DNA from: a virus | DNA: 64,000 nt | Direction: 5' to 3' (one strand) | Virus record (IMG/VR): IMGVR_UViG_3300032046_000006 | Coordinates: 1-64,000 of that record | Part shown: one piece after another, positions 1 through 7,522 of the stretch | Position numbering within the stretch: position 1 is the first letter of the stretch | Layout: each line of letters opens with the position of its first letter | The notes under the pieces: model-generated | What the model was told of the DNA's origin: nothing | Seen by the model: only the letters and a program-made list of their open reading frames with translations | Databases searched by the model: none | Position numbers and translations under genes: made by a program

Positions 1-175
1 CCTCATCCCAAACCTTGTATGCCTCATCCCGAGCCTTGTATGCCTCATCCCGAGCCTTGTCTGCCTCATCCCAAGCCTTGTATGCCTCATCCCAAACCTT
101 GTCTGCCTCACCCCAAGCCCTGCATGCCTCATCCCAAGCCTTGTCTGCCTCACCCCAAGCCCTGCATGCCTCATC
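1..175. repeat. 21-nt tandem repeat (about 8 copies)
   Basis: The unit cctcatcccaaaccttgta-tg recurs every 21 nt with a few third-position-like substitutions (caaac/cgagc/caagc; tatg/ctg). It lies wholly inside the minus-strand gene and preserves its frame, so it encodes exact heptapeptides. It continues to the window edge, so the copy number is a minimum. Confidence 0.9.
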
Positions 176-355
176 CAATTTCACAAATAATTCTGCTATC
201 GCTTCTTCTGGTAATAACTTAAGTAGGCGTAATCTTATCCCTTGTTCGTTTTTGGGTTTGGTATCTTTTATAGCTTTCACTCGCCCCTCATAATCATAGC
301 ACCATTCAAACATCTCCTTGTGATGAACATGTATTGCCCAACCGGTATTTTTCAT
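1..355 (-). CDS. Repeat protein with WDEAxKA heptads, C-terminus cut by window edge
   Basis: The reading frame starts at 355 (MKNTGWAIHVHHKEMFEW) and runs open off the left edge, so only about 118 residues are visible. The first 60 residues look like a small globular domain ending in LLKLLPEEAIAELF. From residue 61 the protein is a 7-residue repeat of the type (W/R)-D-E-A-(Y/D/C)-K-A encoded by a 21-nt DNA repeat, which should form a long charged helix. The start overlaps the stop of the upstream gene as ATGA, so it is translationally coupled. Function unknown. The frame is preferred over the opposite strand because of the overlap and the continuous operon. Confidence 0.75.
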   Translation of the reverse strand, partial: MKNTGWAIHVHHKEMFEWCYDYEGRVKAIKDTKPKNEQGIRLRLLKLLPEEAIAELFVKLDEACRAWGEADKAWDEACRAWGEADKVWDEAYKAWDEADKARDEAYKARDEAYKVWDE

Positions 356-597
356 ATAGCCTCCTTATTTTCTTCTTCTTCCATTTCTTTTTTTGCATTT
401 TCTAAAGCCAATTTAACCAATTCCCAGTAAGTAGTCATTGAATAAACAAACATATACAATGATTGCTCATTTGTATCCGCATAATGTAATAATATTGTAG
501 AAAAAAGATTTTCCAATCCTATAAAAAGTTTTTGTAAATCATCCAAATCAGATAAGGTTATGGTTATTGATTTTTTTTCGGCCAATAAATTATCCAT
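352..597 (-). CDS. Small acidic helical protein, unknown function
   Basis: 81 residues, beginning MDNLLAEKKSITITLSDL and ending in a glutamate-rich tail (MEEEENKEAI). It is mostly predicted helix by composition, with no recognised motif. Its start shares a TAATG with the stop of the radical SAM gene upstream and its stop shares ATGA with the repeat-protein gene downstream, so it is part of the same operon as radical SAM and RuvB. I do not recognise the family. Confidence 0.75.
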   Translation of the reverse strand: MDNLLAEKKSITITLSDLDDLQKLFIGLENLFSTILLHYADTNEQSLYMFVYSMTTYWELVKLALENAKKEMEEEENKEAI

Positions 598-1526
598 TAT
601 TTGCCTTCCATAATTTTTTGATGAATTATTTGATTAAATTTATTGAATCTTGCATTACATCCCGTAATACAATGTTCATCTTTTCCAGGATTTCCTGGCG
701 GGTTTACTTTATCTCGATATAGGTGAGAGCAATAATATTCATGCCCATACTCATCATATAACCTCTCTGTCAAAGAAAGATAGCAAGGAATATGAATATT
801 TTCAGGAAAATAGTTGCCCATTCGTGAATGAGTTTCTAAAAATATTTGCTTCGAAACTTCGTTCATTTCTTCGGAAGCATTAAATAACATATCAATATCT
901 TCTTTAGTTAAAATTAAGTTAATATTCTCTCCTTTATAAAAAGAAACTGAAATTGAAAAAAGTTTAGGAAATTGCTGTTTGCAAAATTGAATAAAATTTT
1001 CTAATCGATAGGTATTTTGATGCGTAGCAGTAAAGCAAACAGAAGTATATTTAACTTGTTCGGAAACTTGCTTAATATGGGAAATTACTATTTTAAAATA
1101 ATCTCCTCCTGTTATTTTATTCCATCGATTTTCGTCATAATCATCAAGAGAGGTTTTGCATCTAAATATCGATTTTAAAGTTTTTTTCTTTGGCATTATC
1201 AATAAATTACTGTTTAATGCAAAACGAGTAATATTTCTATAATTATAGATTTCTTCTTCAAGCCAGTAAACCATCAAAGGTTCTCCTCCTGTAATATGAA
1301 TTATTCCATTCTTACCTGCCTCTTTACAAAGTTTAATAAACAGTAGTCTACTCATATTAGTATGGTTTTTTATTTCTCTACAATAGATACATCTCATATT
1401 GCATCGAGAAGTAATATGCAAAGCATATCTTACAATAATGGGAGTTCTATTTTCTTTTATTGCTAATATGGTTTCTTCTGCTCTTTCGGCAATCCTATCC
1501 CAAAATACATTTGATAAACTATCCAT
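597..1526 (-). CDS. Radical SAM enzyme with Cys-rich C-terminus
   Basis: About 309 residues. The N-terminal half carries the iron-sulfur/SAM signature C-N-M-R-C-I-Y-C (CX3CX2C, about residues 42-49) followed by the GGEP motif (about 80-83), the standard layout of a radical SAM barrel. The C-terminus has further cysteines (HIPCYLSL, YYCSHLY, EHCITGC) that could bind an auxiliary cluster, as in SPASM/twitch enzymes. ATG 1526 is chosen because GAGG lies 6 nt upstream; an in-frame TTG two codons earlier is less likely. Substrate unknown: deazaguanine or tRNA modification and peptide modification are all possible. It sits between a RuvB-like gene and tiny genes, which is unusual for a radical SAM protein. 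Confidence 0.85.
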   Translation of the reverse strand: MDSLSNVFWDRIAERAEETILAIKENRTPIIVRYALHITSRCNMRCIYCREIKNHTNMSRLLFIKLCKEAGKNGIIHITGGEPLMVYWLEEEIYNYRNITRFALNSNLLIMPKKKTLKSIFRCKTSLDDYDENRWNKITGGDYFKIVISHIKQVSEQVKYTSVCFTATHQNTYRLENFIQFCKQQFPKLFSISVSFYKGENINLILTKEDIDMLFNASEEMNEVSKQIFLETHSRMGNYFPENIHIPCYLSLTERLYDEYGHEYYCSHLYRDKVNPPGNPGKDEHCITGCNARFNKFNQIIHQKIMEGK

Positions 1527-1812
1527 TTTCAACCTCTTTCTTTAATTTATTCGCCTCTCTGATAAATTTATGTACGCATTTATGGCAGGGAATAAATCCT
1601 ATTTTTCCTGTTTTTGTATCATTGACATAATTAAGTGCCTCTTCAAGTTTATTTCCAAATTCTTTTATTCTTTCTTGAGCAGGATTTAAACCAAGCAATT
1701 CTTCAATACTAAAATGAGCAATACAGCATAAAGGAAAGTTATCTCTTAAACCATTTCTGACAACTAATTCTAAAAATCTGCTCATATATTTTATTCTTTT
1801 ATTTTTATTCAT
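1519..1812 (-). CDS. Small Cys-containing protein between ruvB-like and radical SAM genes
   Basis: 97 residues with cysteines in two places (PLCCIAHFS and IPCHKCVHKF), so a metal site formed by CC/H and CHKCxH is possible. It overlaps the radical SAM gene by 8 bp (with its ATG at 1526) and the RuvB-like gene by 8 bp, giving tight coupling of three genes. No family recognised. It may be a partner or substrate of the radical SAM enzyme, but that is context only. Confidence 0.7.
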   Translation of the reverse strand: MNKNKRIKYMSRFLELVVRNGLRDNFPLCCIAHFSIEELLGLNPAQERIKEFGNKLEEALNYVNDTKTGKIGFIPCHKCVHKFIREANKLKKEVENG

Positions 1813-2803
1813 TTTTTAATTCCTCTAATAGTAATTTTCCTTGAGAAGTAAGTATTCTGCCCCTCGATGTACGGGAAATTAAATTTTTTCTCATAAGATA
1901 TGGCTCTAATAATTCCACATAGTCCATTCTTTCTACATTTGCTATTACTGATAGTGCTTGTTCTCCTATTGGTTTCCCATTGGTAGAATTTAAATGGGTT
2001 AGAATTTTTAAATCTATATCTGTTATTCCATCCTTTATAATCCTATGGGCTTCAAGAACAGTTTTAATATCTTTACATCCCATAAACAAATCAAAAAATG
2101 CAATCGAAATACGAGGATTATATCGAGAATTAGTAGAAAGAATATCATAATATTCCTCGCATAATTTTACTTTATAAATTTGCTCATTATATTGTTTTAA
2201 AATTAATTTTATATCTTCCGCATTATAATCCTCTAATTGAATTTGTATCTGTATTCTATCGCAAAAGGGTTTAGACTTCCTTAATAAAATCGTTTTTTCA
2301 TTCGTGGCACATATCATTATAAATGGGCGTATCTTCGTTTCATTCAGTTTAAAATCCTCGATAATCGGTAACATAAATTCCAAAATGTTTTTATCTGCGG
2401 AATGTATCTCGTCGATAAATAAAACACTTGGCAACTCGGAATCTTGGTTTTTAATTAAAAAATTATTTAAAGTATCTTGAGTAAAAGAATTACCTATATA
2501 AGAATAGAAATTAAATCTCAAATAATTTTTTATGATTTGTGCTAATGTAGTTTTCCCCATCCCAGCATGACCGGTAATCAAAAAATGAAGAGGCTTTTTA
2601 TTAACTATAACATTAAAAGCAATTCTTACTAATTTCTTGGCTTGAATTTGCCCTATATATTTTTCGAGAGTATCTGGACGATAAATAAATTTGACTGGTT
2701 TAATTTCTTGAACTTGCGTTTCTTCTACCTCTTTTTTAACTTCAAAATGCTCTTTCATATTATCAACAATGGTAGTTATCCCTAAGACGTCTAATATATC
2801 CAT
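1805..2803 (-). CDS. ruvB: RuvB-like Holliday-junction AAA+ motor
   Basis: 332 residues, close to the usual RuvB length. Motifs in order: RPDTLEKYIGQ (42-52, RuvB lead-in), Walker A GHAGMGKTT (78-86), Walker B VLFIDEIHS (127-135), sensor-1-like ICATNE, and the C-terminal winged helix with EPYLMRKNLISRTSRGRILT, which matches the RuvB EPYL..GF..RTPRGR signature. In bacteria RuvB drives branch migration with RuvA; no RuvA is visible here, so the phage may use a host partner or act differently. The N-terminus (about 35 residues) is longer than usual and variable. Part of an operon with the next two genes. Confidence 0.9.
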   Translation of the reverse strand: MDILDVLGITTIVDNMKEHFEVKKEVEETQVQEIKPVKFIYRPDTLEKYIGQIQAKKLVRIAFNVIVNKKPLHFLITGHAGMGKTTLAQIIKNYLRFNFYSYIGNSFTQDTLNNFLIKNQDSELPSVLFIDEIHSADKNILEFMLPIIEDFKLNETKIRPFIMICATNEKTILLRKSKPFCDRIQIQIQLEDYNAEDIKLILKQYNEQIYKVKLCEEYYDILSTNSRYNPRISIAFFDLFMGCKDIKTVLEAHRIIKDGITDIDLKILTHLNSTNGKPIGEQALSVIANVERMDYVELLEPYLMRKNLISRTSRGRILTSQGKLLLEELKNE

Positions 2804-2817
2804 TTTATTATCCTTTT

Positions 2818-2846
2818 AATTTATTAAAATTTATTAATATTGTCAA
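2818..2846 (-). promoter_or_regulatory. Possible promoter for ruvB-like operon
   Basis: On the minus strand TTGACA (2846-2841) is followed after 17 bp by TAAATT (2823-2818). The -35 is perfect, the -10 is weak, and the leader to the ATG at 2803 would be very short. It lies in a 147-bp gap with no gene. Confidence 0.4.
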
Positions 2847-2950
2847 ATAACCAACACAAATATAAATAACTTTTTTTCTAATAAACCAAAACCCAAAACA
2901 TAAAGGTCTATTTATTGCTATCAATAATCTTGCTTCGTTAATTATAACCA

Positions 2951-3208
2951 CTATTCCTCCAATTCTATAAATATATCTTCTTTAGTCCCGATTTTTATTC
3001 CTCTATAATTATCTCTATGGTCAAACCAACTTAAAGAAATATCCACATCATTTTCTAATTCGGAAAATAATTTATCTTTAGTTTTTTGGCTCATTAAAAT
3101 TAGGTTAGGATAGCAATTATTTTTTATTTTAAAAGTTTCAATTTCCCTATCTAAATACTCTAAAAGAGTTCCTATACCCTTGTTTTCTGCCTTATTTTTC
3201 TTCTTCAT
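2951..3208 (-). CDS. Hypothetical protein, 85 residues
   Basis: Lysine-rich N-terminus (MKKKNKAENKG), then IGTLLEYLDREIETFKIKNN and an alternating C-terminal part ending GIKIGTKEDIFIELEE. The start is preceded by a purine-rich AAGGAAAGGGCT. No family recognised. Separate from neighbours by 110-150 bp gaps on both sides, so possibly its own transcript. Confidence 0.6.
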   Translation of the reverse strand: MKKKNKAENKGIGTLLEYLDREIETFKIKNNCYPNLILMSQKTKDKLFSELENDVDISLSWFDHRDNYRGIKIGTKEDIFIELEE

Positions 3209-3233
3209 AGCCCTTTCCTTGCCCTTATCTTAT

Positions 3234-3287
3234 AAATGGGGCAATAATCTCTTACTTTACCCTATTTAAGCCCCAATTACCCCATTT
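3234..3287. repeat. 8-bp inverted repeat AAATGGGG/CCCCATTT
   Basis: AAATGGGG (3234-3241) pairs perfectly with CCCCATTT (3280-3287) across a 38-nt loop that holds additional CCC/CCCC words. It lies in the leader before the 3208 start on the minus strand. It could be a hairpin in the leader or a protein-binding site; nothing follows that looks like a terminator. Confidence 0.35.
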
Positions 3288-3317
3288 ATTATCCTATTTA
3301 CTTATAAACTATATTTT

Positions 3318-3638
3318 TTAATCTTGAGTATTTCTTGCCTCCATCGATTCATAATCAAATTCTCTTTCAATTCTTCTACGATATATTTTATTTGGTTCTA
3401 ACACCATTTTTCCATGTTCCGAATGAATTAACTCAATCGATTTTGAAGATTTTAAATATAAAGTTCCGTTATCTTCAAATATTTTTACTTCTTCTGCGTT
3501 GGTTATTTCGTGTGTATTAACTCCTTCTCCTTTTAAAAGTATGAAATTTCCTTTTGCTTTAATCTCTTTTGCAGACTCAGGTATTTCCGATACAACTTCC
3601 AAAATGCAATCGCCTTGCTGGGTATGTAATTTAATCAT
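3318..3638 (-). CDS. DUF6745-linked hypothetical protein
   Basis: 106 residues. Opens MIKLHTQQGDCILEVVSEIP, has a beta-rich middle and ends with ...LEPNKIYRRRIEREFDYES. The pattern 'H-x-Q-G-D ... (S/H)EH ... L-x-P-x-x-Y-x-x-x-R-x-x-E-(Y/F)-D' is one I associate with small phage and metagenome proteins encoded next to DUF6745 proteins, as here (13 bp gap). The biochemical role is unknown. Strong ribosome site AAAAAGGAGGAATAA upstream of the ATG. Confidence 0.7.
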   Translation of the reverse strand: MIKLHTQQGDCILEVVSEIPESAKEIKAKGNFILLKGEGVNTHEITNAEEVKIFEDNGTLYLKSSKSIELIHSEHGKMVLEPNKIYRRRIEREFDYESMEARNTQD

Positions 3639-3651
3639 TTATTCCTCCTTT

Positions 3652-4941
3652 TTATGAAACGGTTAATGGTAAATTACTAATTATCTCGGCTTCCTTTGCA
3701 ACATCTATATTATTAAGTTCCTCTCTTTCCACAAGAGAAACAATATATGCCCTCCCATGAATTGCTTTTTTAGTTTCTGGAGGCACTGGTTTAGCATAAA
3801 ATATCCCTTTCATAGAAGCATGTTCATAATAAAGGTATTTCCGTCTAATATTTTGTCCGATAGCCATTTCCATAAGTTTATAATTATATCCTGTATTTGA
3901 GTCAATCCAATCATCAATAATTTTTGCATTACATTTTTTTAACATTCTTTCTGCCCCTATTTTTCTAATAATCTCTCGTTGAATATCTGCATTTGTTTCT
4001 TTTAATGCTAAAGTAGGGTCTATTTTTTCAGCAGGAGTTTCTACCAACCATTGAGGTACTTTTACTCCATTAAGACTATAAATAGAAAATCCATCTGCAT
4101 AAAAAATAGCCGCACCTTTTTCATTATGCAAAACAGAATTAACTATTTTTATATTTGTAGGTTTTTCTGAAACTACCCAAAAATCATCAAAAGGGTATAT
4201 TAGGTTTACATCGGAAGTTTTGAGGTAACTGTTCCATTTTTTCTGATTATCAAATTTTATTTTTAGTACTTCATTACAAAAATTATAAAAAGAAAAATAC
4301 GAACTATCAAAATTTCCGCATAAATAAGGATAAACAAAATTTTTATTCTGCGACCTAACTTGCGACTCAACTTGCGACCAAACTCGCGACCTAACTTGCG
4401 ACTCAACTTGCGACCCAACTTGCGACTCAACTTGCGACCTAACTTGCGACTCAACTTGCGACCAAACTCGCGACCTAACTTGCGACTCAACTTGCGACCC
4501 AACTTGCGACCAAACTTGCGACCCAACTTGCGACCTAACTTGCGACCTAACTCGCGACCTAACTCGCGACCTAACTTGCGACTCAACTTGCGACCTAACT
4601 TGCGACCTAACTTGCGACTCAACTTGCGACTCAACTTGCGACCAAACTTGCGACCCAACTTGCGACCTAACTTGCGACTCAACTTGCGACTCAACTTGCG
4701 TATTATTTTTAATATAAAACCAATCATATAATAAAAGAGTAGCAATCCATGCAGTTAATGGGGAATTCATGAAAATAATTATAGGTCTTTTTTCTTTACC
4801 TAAAACTATTTTATTAAAAATCATAAAATTTTCACTAGCAACTTTTCTATCAATTCTGTTGGTTGACAATCCAATGGTAACCCATTTATCTCTATAAACC
4901 TGTAATTGTTTTTCTTGTTCTGAAGTTAATTTATTTATCAT
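3652..4941 (-). CDS. DUF6745-family protein with long SQVx tetrapeptide repeat
   Basis: 429 residues. The N-terminal ~85 residues ([17 protein letters not shown]...) and C-terminal ~215 residues ([65 protein letters not shown]) match DUF6745, a family of unknown function common in environmental phages and bacteria. Between them about 117 residues are an expanded (S-Q/R-V-x)n repeat, x being E, R, G or W. Its upstream partner on the same strand would be the 4,944-5,541 group, and it is followed by its usual small companion at 3,318. The insert is in frame and the flanks are intact, so the gene appears functional. Confidence 0.85.
   Translation of the reverse strand: MINKLTSEQEKQLQVYRDKWVTIGLSTNRIDRKVASENFMIFNKIVLGKEKRPIIIFMNSPLTAWIATLLLYDWFYIKNNTQVESQVESQVRSQVGSQVWSQVESQVESQVRSQVRSQVESQVRSRVRSRVRSQVRSQVGSQVWSQVGSQVESQVRSRVWSQVESQVRSQVESQVGSQVESQVRSRVWSQVESQVRSQNKNFVYPYLCGNFDSSYFSFYNFCNEVLKIKFDNQKKWNSYLKTSDVNLIYPFDDFWVVSEKPTNIKIVNSVLHNEKGAAIFYADGFSIYSLNGVKVPQWLVETPAEKIDPTLALKETNADIQREIIRKIGAERMLKKCNAKIIDDWIDSNTGYNYKLMEMAIGQNIRRKYLYYEHASMKGIFYAKPVPPETKKAIHGRAYIVSLVEREELNNIDVAKEAEIISNLPLTVS
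4348..4700. repeat. 12-nt tandem repeat (about 29 copies) inside DUF6745 gene
   Basis: The unit acttgcgaccta (variants ctcaa, ccaaa, cccaa, ctcgcg) repeats every 12 nt for about 350 bp. Because 12 is a multiple of three and the unit lacks stops, all three minus frames and one plus frame stay open here. Only the SQVx frame is continuous with conserved flanks. Confidence 0.95.
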
Positions 4942-4943
4942 AT

Positions 4944-5081
4944 TTATTCTCCTATGAGAAATTTTTTAGTAAATAAATATTTGTAATTGGGATTCCCTCG
5001 ACCTTTTAAAGTTTTAAAATAGCATTTTTTACAAGTTATACTATATCTGTCCATTTTTTGATTGCAATTTGGGCATTTCAT
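4944..5081 (-). CDS. Small zinc-ribbon protein
   Basis: 45 residues from the ATG at 5081, with MKCPNCNQKMDRYSITCKKC giving two CxxC pairs typical of a zinc ribbon. This start is chosen over an upstream in-frame one because it makes an ATGA overlap with the stop of the 5,078-5,377 gene. Role unknown; probably a nucleic-acid or protein interaction module. Confidence 0.7.
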   Translation of the reverse strand: MKCPNCNQKMDRYSITCKKCYFKTLKGRGNPNYKYLFTKKFLIGE

Positions 5082-5377
5082 TTTATAATAAATCCTTTCC
5101 TTTGCAAAATTTCTTTGTATATGCGATAACAACTATGGGATACATGCCTTTGCACTAATGATAAAGTTTCATCTCCACCCATTTCTTTTAACCATTTATT
5201 TATGTATTCTTCTGCTCTTTTATCAATATCATAAGCAACTATCTCATCTAAATTAGTTATGGTCAATTTCTCTCCACAAAAAGCACAAAATCTTTGACTA
5301 CGAGATTCTGATATTAATTCTATCTCATCTTTTTGAAAATCAGCGCAATGATTATTACAGGTAAATTTTATTATCAT
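5078..5377 (-). CDS. Zinc-binding hypothetical protein
   Basis: 99 residues. The N-terminal half has C..H-C (FTCNNHCADF) and CAFCGEKL, together enough for one zinc site. The C-terminal half is helical (RAEEYINKWLKEMGG..., RIYKEILQRKGF). TAATG coupling to the upstream 54-residue gene and ATGA coupling downstream. Not recognised beyond the metal motif. Confidence 0.7.
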   Translation of the reverse strand: MIIKFTCNNHCADFQKDEIELISESRSQRFCAFCGEKLTITNLDEIVAYDIDKRAEEYINKWLKEMGGDETLSLVQRHVSHSCYRIYKEILQRKGFIIK

Positions 5378-5541
5378 TAAATTATCCTCTCTTCTTCATT
5401 TGTAATTAAGTCTTTTATTCTTGCTTGTCTTAATTGTTCTTTATCCATAAGAGCAAGTAAAAATTCTTCCGCTTCTTCCTTTGTATCAAAATTATGGGCT
5501 TCGGGTATTCCGTTAGCTCTAATCAATCCAATCCTAAACAT
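5377..5541 (-). CDS. 54-residue hypothetical protein
   Basis: MFRIGLIRANGIPEAHNFDTKEEAEEFLL... ending TNEEERII. The start follows a TAAAA spacer just after the previous gene, and the TAA stop overlaps the next ATG as TAATG. The 'fdTkeeAeeFll' pattern resembles small alpha/beta phage proteins with a degenerate RNA-binding-like fold, but no firm family. Confidence 0.55.
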   Translation of the reverse strand: MFRIGLIRANGIPEAHNFDTKEEAEEFLLALMDKEQLRQARIKDLITNEEERII

Positions 5542-5543
5542 TT

Positions 5544-5654
5544 TTAATCCCACCCTTTACTTATTTCTATTTTTATATAAAATCTTCGCCCTAATCGGTA
5601 AAAAGAAAATCTAAACCAACCAATATGATAGATTATATGAGTGTATTTTTTCAT
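5544..5654 (-). CDS. 36-residue basic aromatic peptide
   Basis: MKKYTHIIYHIGWFRFSFYR... then IEISKGWD. Very short, rich in aromatic and basic residues. It fills the space between two coupled genes, with 2 bp to the next ATG. Supported only by spacing and by an open frame. Confidence 0.35.
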   Translation of the reverse strand: MKKYTHIIYHIGWFRFSFYRLGRRFYIKIEISKGWD

Positions 5655-5662
5655 TTTTTTTA

Positions 5663-5800
5663 TTATAGTTCTTCTACTTCTGTTCCTAAATTAAATTCTT
5701 TGCCACCATTAAAACCAAATGCTCTTGTTTCTCCTGTTTTAGAATAACATTCATCTTCATACCAAAAGAATTGACCTATTTTTAAATTTTTAAATAACAT
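5663..5800 (-). CDS. 45-residue hypothetical protein
   Basis: Begins MLFKNLKIGQFFWYEDECYS, with a GGAG ribosome site 8 nt upstream (aaaggagaagataaaATG). The sequence 'KIGQFFWY...ECYSKTGETRAFGFNGG' looks like a compact beta-rich fold seen in many tiny phage proteins where a surface hairpin carries lysine and threonine. Function unknown. Confidence 0.55.
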   Translation of the reverse strand: MLFKNLKIGQFFWYEDECYSKTGETRAFGFNGGKEFNLGTEVEEL

Positions 5801-5816
5801 TTTATCTTCTCCTTTT

Positions 5817-6896
5817 TTAAAACTCTCCATTAACTCCTAATTGTCCGTTACTTATCTGAATACTTTTCAAATTCCCTTTCTTATCTACTGTTCTTGTTAT
5901 AACTGCGCTTTGTCCTAAAGTATGCTCTAATCTGTCTAATCTTGCATTAGTTTTGACTATTTCTCTTTCTTCGTATGAAGTGCCTAATTTTATAGTAACC
6001 CTAACCCCAGCCTCATCTAACTTGTTTCGGGTTAGGTTATTGCTTATATATGGGCTAATTGTCATTCTTTTTGTATCAATAACCCTAAACTCTGTCTGTA
6101 TTTTATATTGTACTTGTTCTAATTTACTTACTCTATTACTAACATCATCAATTCTATTATTTAATTGAGTATCTGCATTTTTTCTATTTAATACTTCATT
6201 ATCAACATTTTTTTGTAGTGTAGTGTCTCGGCTCTGGCTATTAACATCAACCACATTTATATTGTTTTGTAAAGAATTTCCCATACCAATTCTATTAAAT
6301 TGTTCTGTATCTATATTATCTTGAAGTAAATTATCGCCTAATTGTCTGCTATCTTTTTCTGCATTAATTCCATTTCGTAAAGTAATATCTTCATTTTGTA
6401 AATTGGTAACTGTTATAGGGTCAACATCTTTTCCATTTTCTCCATTAAGTCCGTCAATTCCATTTAAACCGTCTATTCCGTCAAAATAATCAACATTCTT
6501 AACAGGAGTATATCCGTCTAAACCATTTAATCCATCCAAACCATCAATACCATTTAAACCGTCTAAACCGTTTATACCATCAACTCCATTCATTCCATCA
6601 ATTCCGTTTATTCCGTCAATGCCATTTATACCCTGTTCTCCTTGTATTCCCTGTATGCCCTGATGTCCTGTCGCCCCTGTATCTCCTTTATCCCCTTTTT
6701 CACCTTTTAATTCAGGTACATTTTTTATATCTGTCCAATGCCCTACATCGCTATTGCCATTTTGTTTTCCTGTATTAATTAGGATATAACCTTTATTTCC
6801 GTCATTATCATCTTTTACTGTTTCAACTCCATAACTATACGCCAAAGAAGTCAATAAAAATAACCCAATTACTAATATCAATATTTTATTTTTCAT
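5817..6896 (-). CDS. Secreted collagen-like protein with C-terminal coiled coil
   Basis: 359 residues. Residues 1-22 are a classic signal peptide (MKNKILILVIGLFLLTSLAYS). Residues 64-160 are Gly-X-Y collagen repeats (GEKGDKGDTGATGHQGIQG, then many GIDGLNG). Residues 170-270 are heptad-like with N/D/L, likely a trimeric coiled coil, followed by a folded C-terminal domain. A signal peptide on a collagen-like protein differs from ordinary phage fibres and suggests export by the host, giving an envelope or surface-exposed product. It sits among early genes, far from the tail genes. Strong AAAAAGGAGAAG ribosome site. Confidence 0.85.
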   Translation of the reverse strand: MKNKILILVIGLFLLTSLAYSYGVETVKDDNDGNKGYILINTGKQNGNSDVGHWTDIKNVPELKGEKGDKGDTGATGHQGIQGIQGEQGINGIDGINGIDGMNGVDGINGLDGLNGIDGLDGLNGLDGYTPVKNVDYFDGIDGLNGIDGLNGENGKDVDPITVTNLQNEDITLRNGINAEKDSRQLGDNLLQDNIDTEQFNRIGMGNSLQNNINVVDVNSQSRDTTLQKNVDNEVLNRKNADTQLNNRIDDVSNRVSKLEQVQYKIQTEFRVIDTKRMTISPYISNNLTRNKLDEAGVRVTIKLGTSYEEREIVKTNARLDRLEHTLGQSAVITRTVDKKGNLKSIQISNGQLGVNGEF

Positions 6897-6915
6897 CTTC
6901 TTCTCCTTTTTTATA

Positions 6916-7008
6916 TTACTTGTTCAAGTAGTAATCGGTCATTATCCTGCGTTCTTCCATTATTATTTTGTTAATATACTCTAATATTTTTCTAAAAAAT
7001 TTTAACAT
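6916..7008 (-). CDS. 30-residue amphipathic peptide
   Basis: Begins MLKFFRKILEYINKIIMEER and ends YYLNK. It has the best Shine-Dalgarno of the region (TAAGGAGGTATAATG). It resembles small conserved phage peptides of the 'F..I...I....R' amphipathic-helix type; function unknown. Confidence 0.5.
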   Translation of the reverse strand: MLKFFRKILEYINKIIMEERRIMTDYYLNK

Positions 7009-7017
7009 TATACCTCC

Positions 7018-7179
7018 TTATTTATTTTTAATAATATCGGCAATTTTATCCTCCAAATCATACCACAAACTATTGCCATTTTTACAATCAAACATTTCTT
7101 CATCGCCCATATACTCGGCAATACTCTCTAAAATATCTATTGCTTTTTCTCTGGCTATTTCTAATCCTTTTCTTTTCAT
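7018..7179 (-). CDS. 53-residue acidic hypothetical protein
   Basis: Begins MKRKGLEIAREKAIDILESI and includes FDCKNGNSLWYDLEDKIADIIKNK. Helical, acidic. AAAAGGAGCAGATAATATG provides the ribosome site. It starts right after the 7,181-7,330 gene in the same operon. Confidence 0.5.
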   Translation of the reverse strand: MKRKGLEIAREKAIDILESIAEYMGDEEMFDCKNGNSLWYDLEDKIADIIKNK

Positions 7180-7180
7180 A

Positions 7181-7330
7181 TTATCTGCTCCTTTTAATTA
7201 TTTTTTCTTTAAGTTCTAATAATCTTTCTGCATTGTAAAAAATACATTCGTCTAATGGTAATTCAGGAAGTTTTAATCCAAATTCTCGCCAGATTTTTAA
7301 TGCTTCTTTATAAGTTTTTATTTTATTCAT
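7181..7330 (-). CDS. 49-residue hypothetical protein
   Basis: Begins MNKIKTYKEALKIWREFGLK, then LPELPLDECIFYNAERLLELKEK. First gene after the promoter at 7,354-7,383, with GAAAGGAG upstream of the ATG. Unknown function. Confidence 0.5.
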   Translation of the reverse strand: MNKIKTYKEALKIWREFGLKLPELPLDECIFYNAERLLELKEKIIKRSR

Positions 7331-7353
7331 TTTTTATTTCTCCTTTCAATATA

Positions 7354-7383
7354 AGTATAACACACCTAACCCTCATTTGTCAA
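7354..7383 (-). promoter_or_regulatory. Sigma70-type promoter
   Basis: Minus strand: TTGACA (7383-7378), 18-bp spacer, TATACT (7359-7354). The promoter overlaps the end of the 7,373-7,522 gene and fires into the 7,330 gene. It is one of four matching copies in the early region. Confidence 0.8.
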
Positions 7384-7522
7384 GGGCTAAAGCAATTTTT
7401 TTATGCCCAGTTTTCTTAATCCTGTCAACTATATCTAACATTTTTATTGCTATTTCTTTTTGCGTCGGGTCAAAATTTCTTTCTTGCCTTAATCTCAAAA
7501 CAGATAATTCTAATAAACCCAT
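7373..7522 (-). CDS. 49-residue hypothetical protein
   Basis: Begins MGLLELSVLRLRQERNFDPT and ends KKIALALDK. It overlaps the end of the AT-hook gene by 13 bp and its own 3' end contains the -35 box of the next promoter, so coding and control sequence are superimposed. Helical; not recognised. Confidence 0.5.
   Translation of the reverse strand: MGLLELSVLRLRQERNFDPTQKEIAIKMLDIVDRIKKTGHKKIALALDK

Noticed and set aside
15-293. Plus-strand open frames rich in PHPKPC or ASSQAL repeats
   Set aside because: They are shadows of the 21-nt repeat; the minus-strand frame has a proper start, operon overlap and non-repeat flank.
4348-4700. CRISPR array
   Set aside because: The repeats are head-to-tail without unique spacers and lie inside a coding frame; the same holds for 1-175 and 10,531-10,870. 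No cas gene is present.
4263-4745. Second minus-strand frame (RKLGRKL repeats) and plus-strand frame (RPNLRLN repeats) across the 12-nt repeat
   Set aside because: Open only because the 12-nt unit has no stops in several frames; no ribosome site or conserved flanks, while the SQVx frame is continuous with DUF6745.
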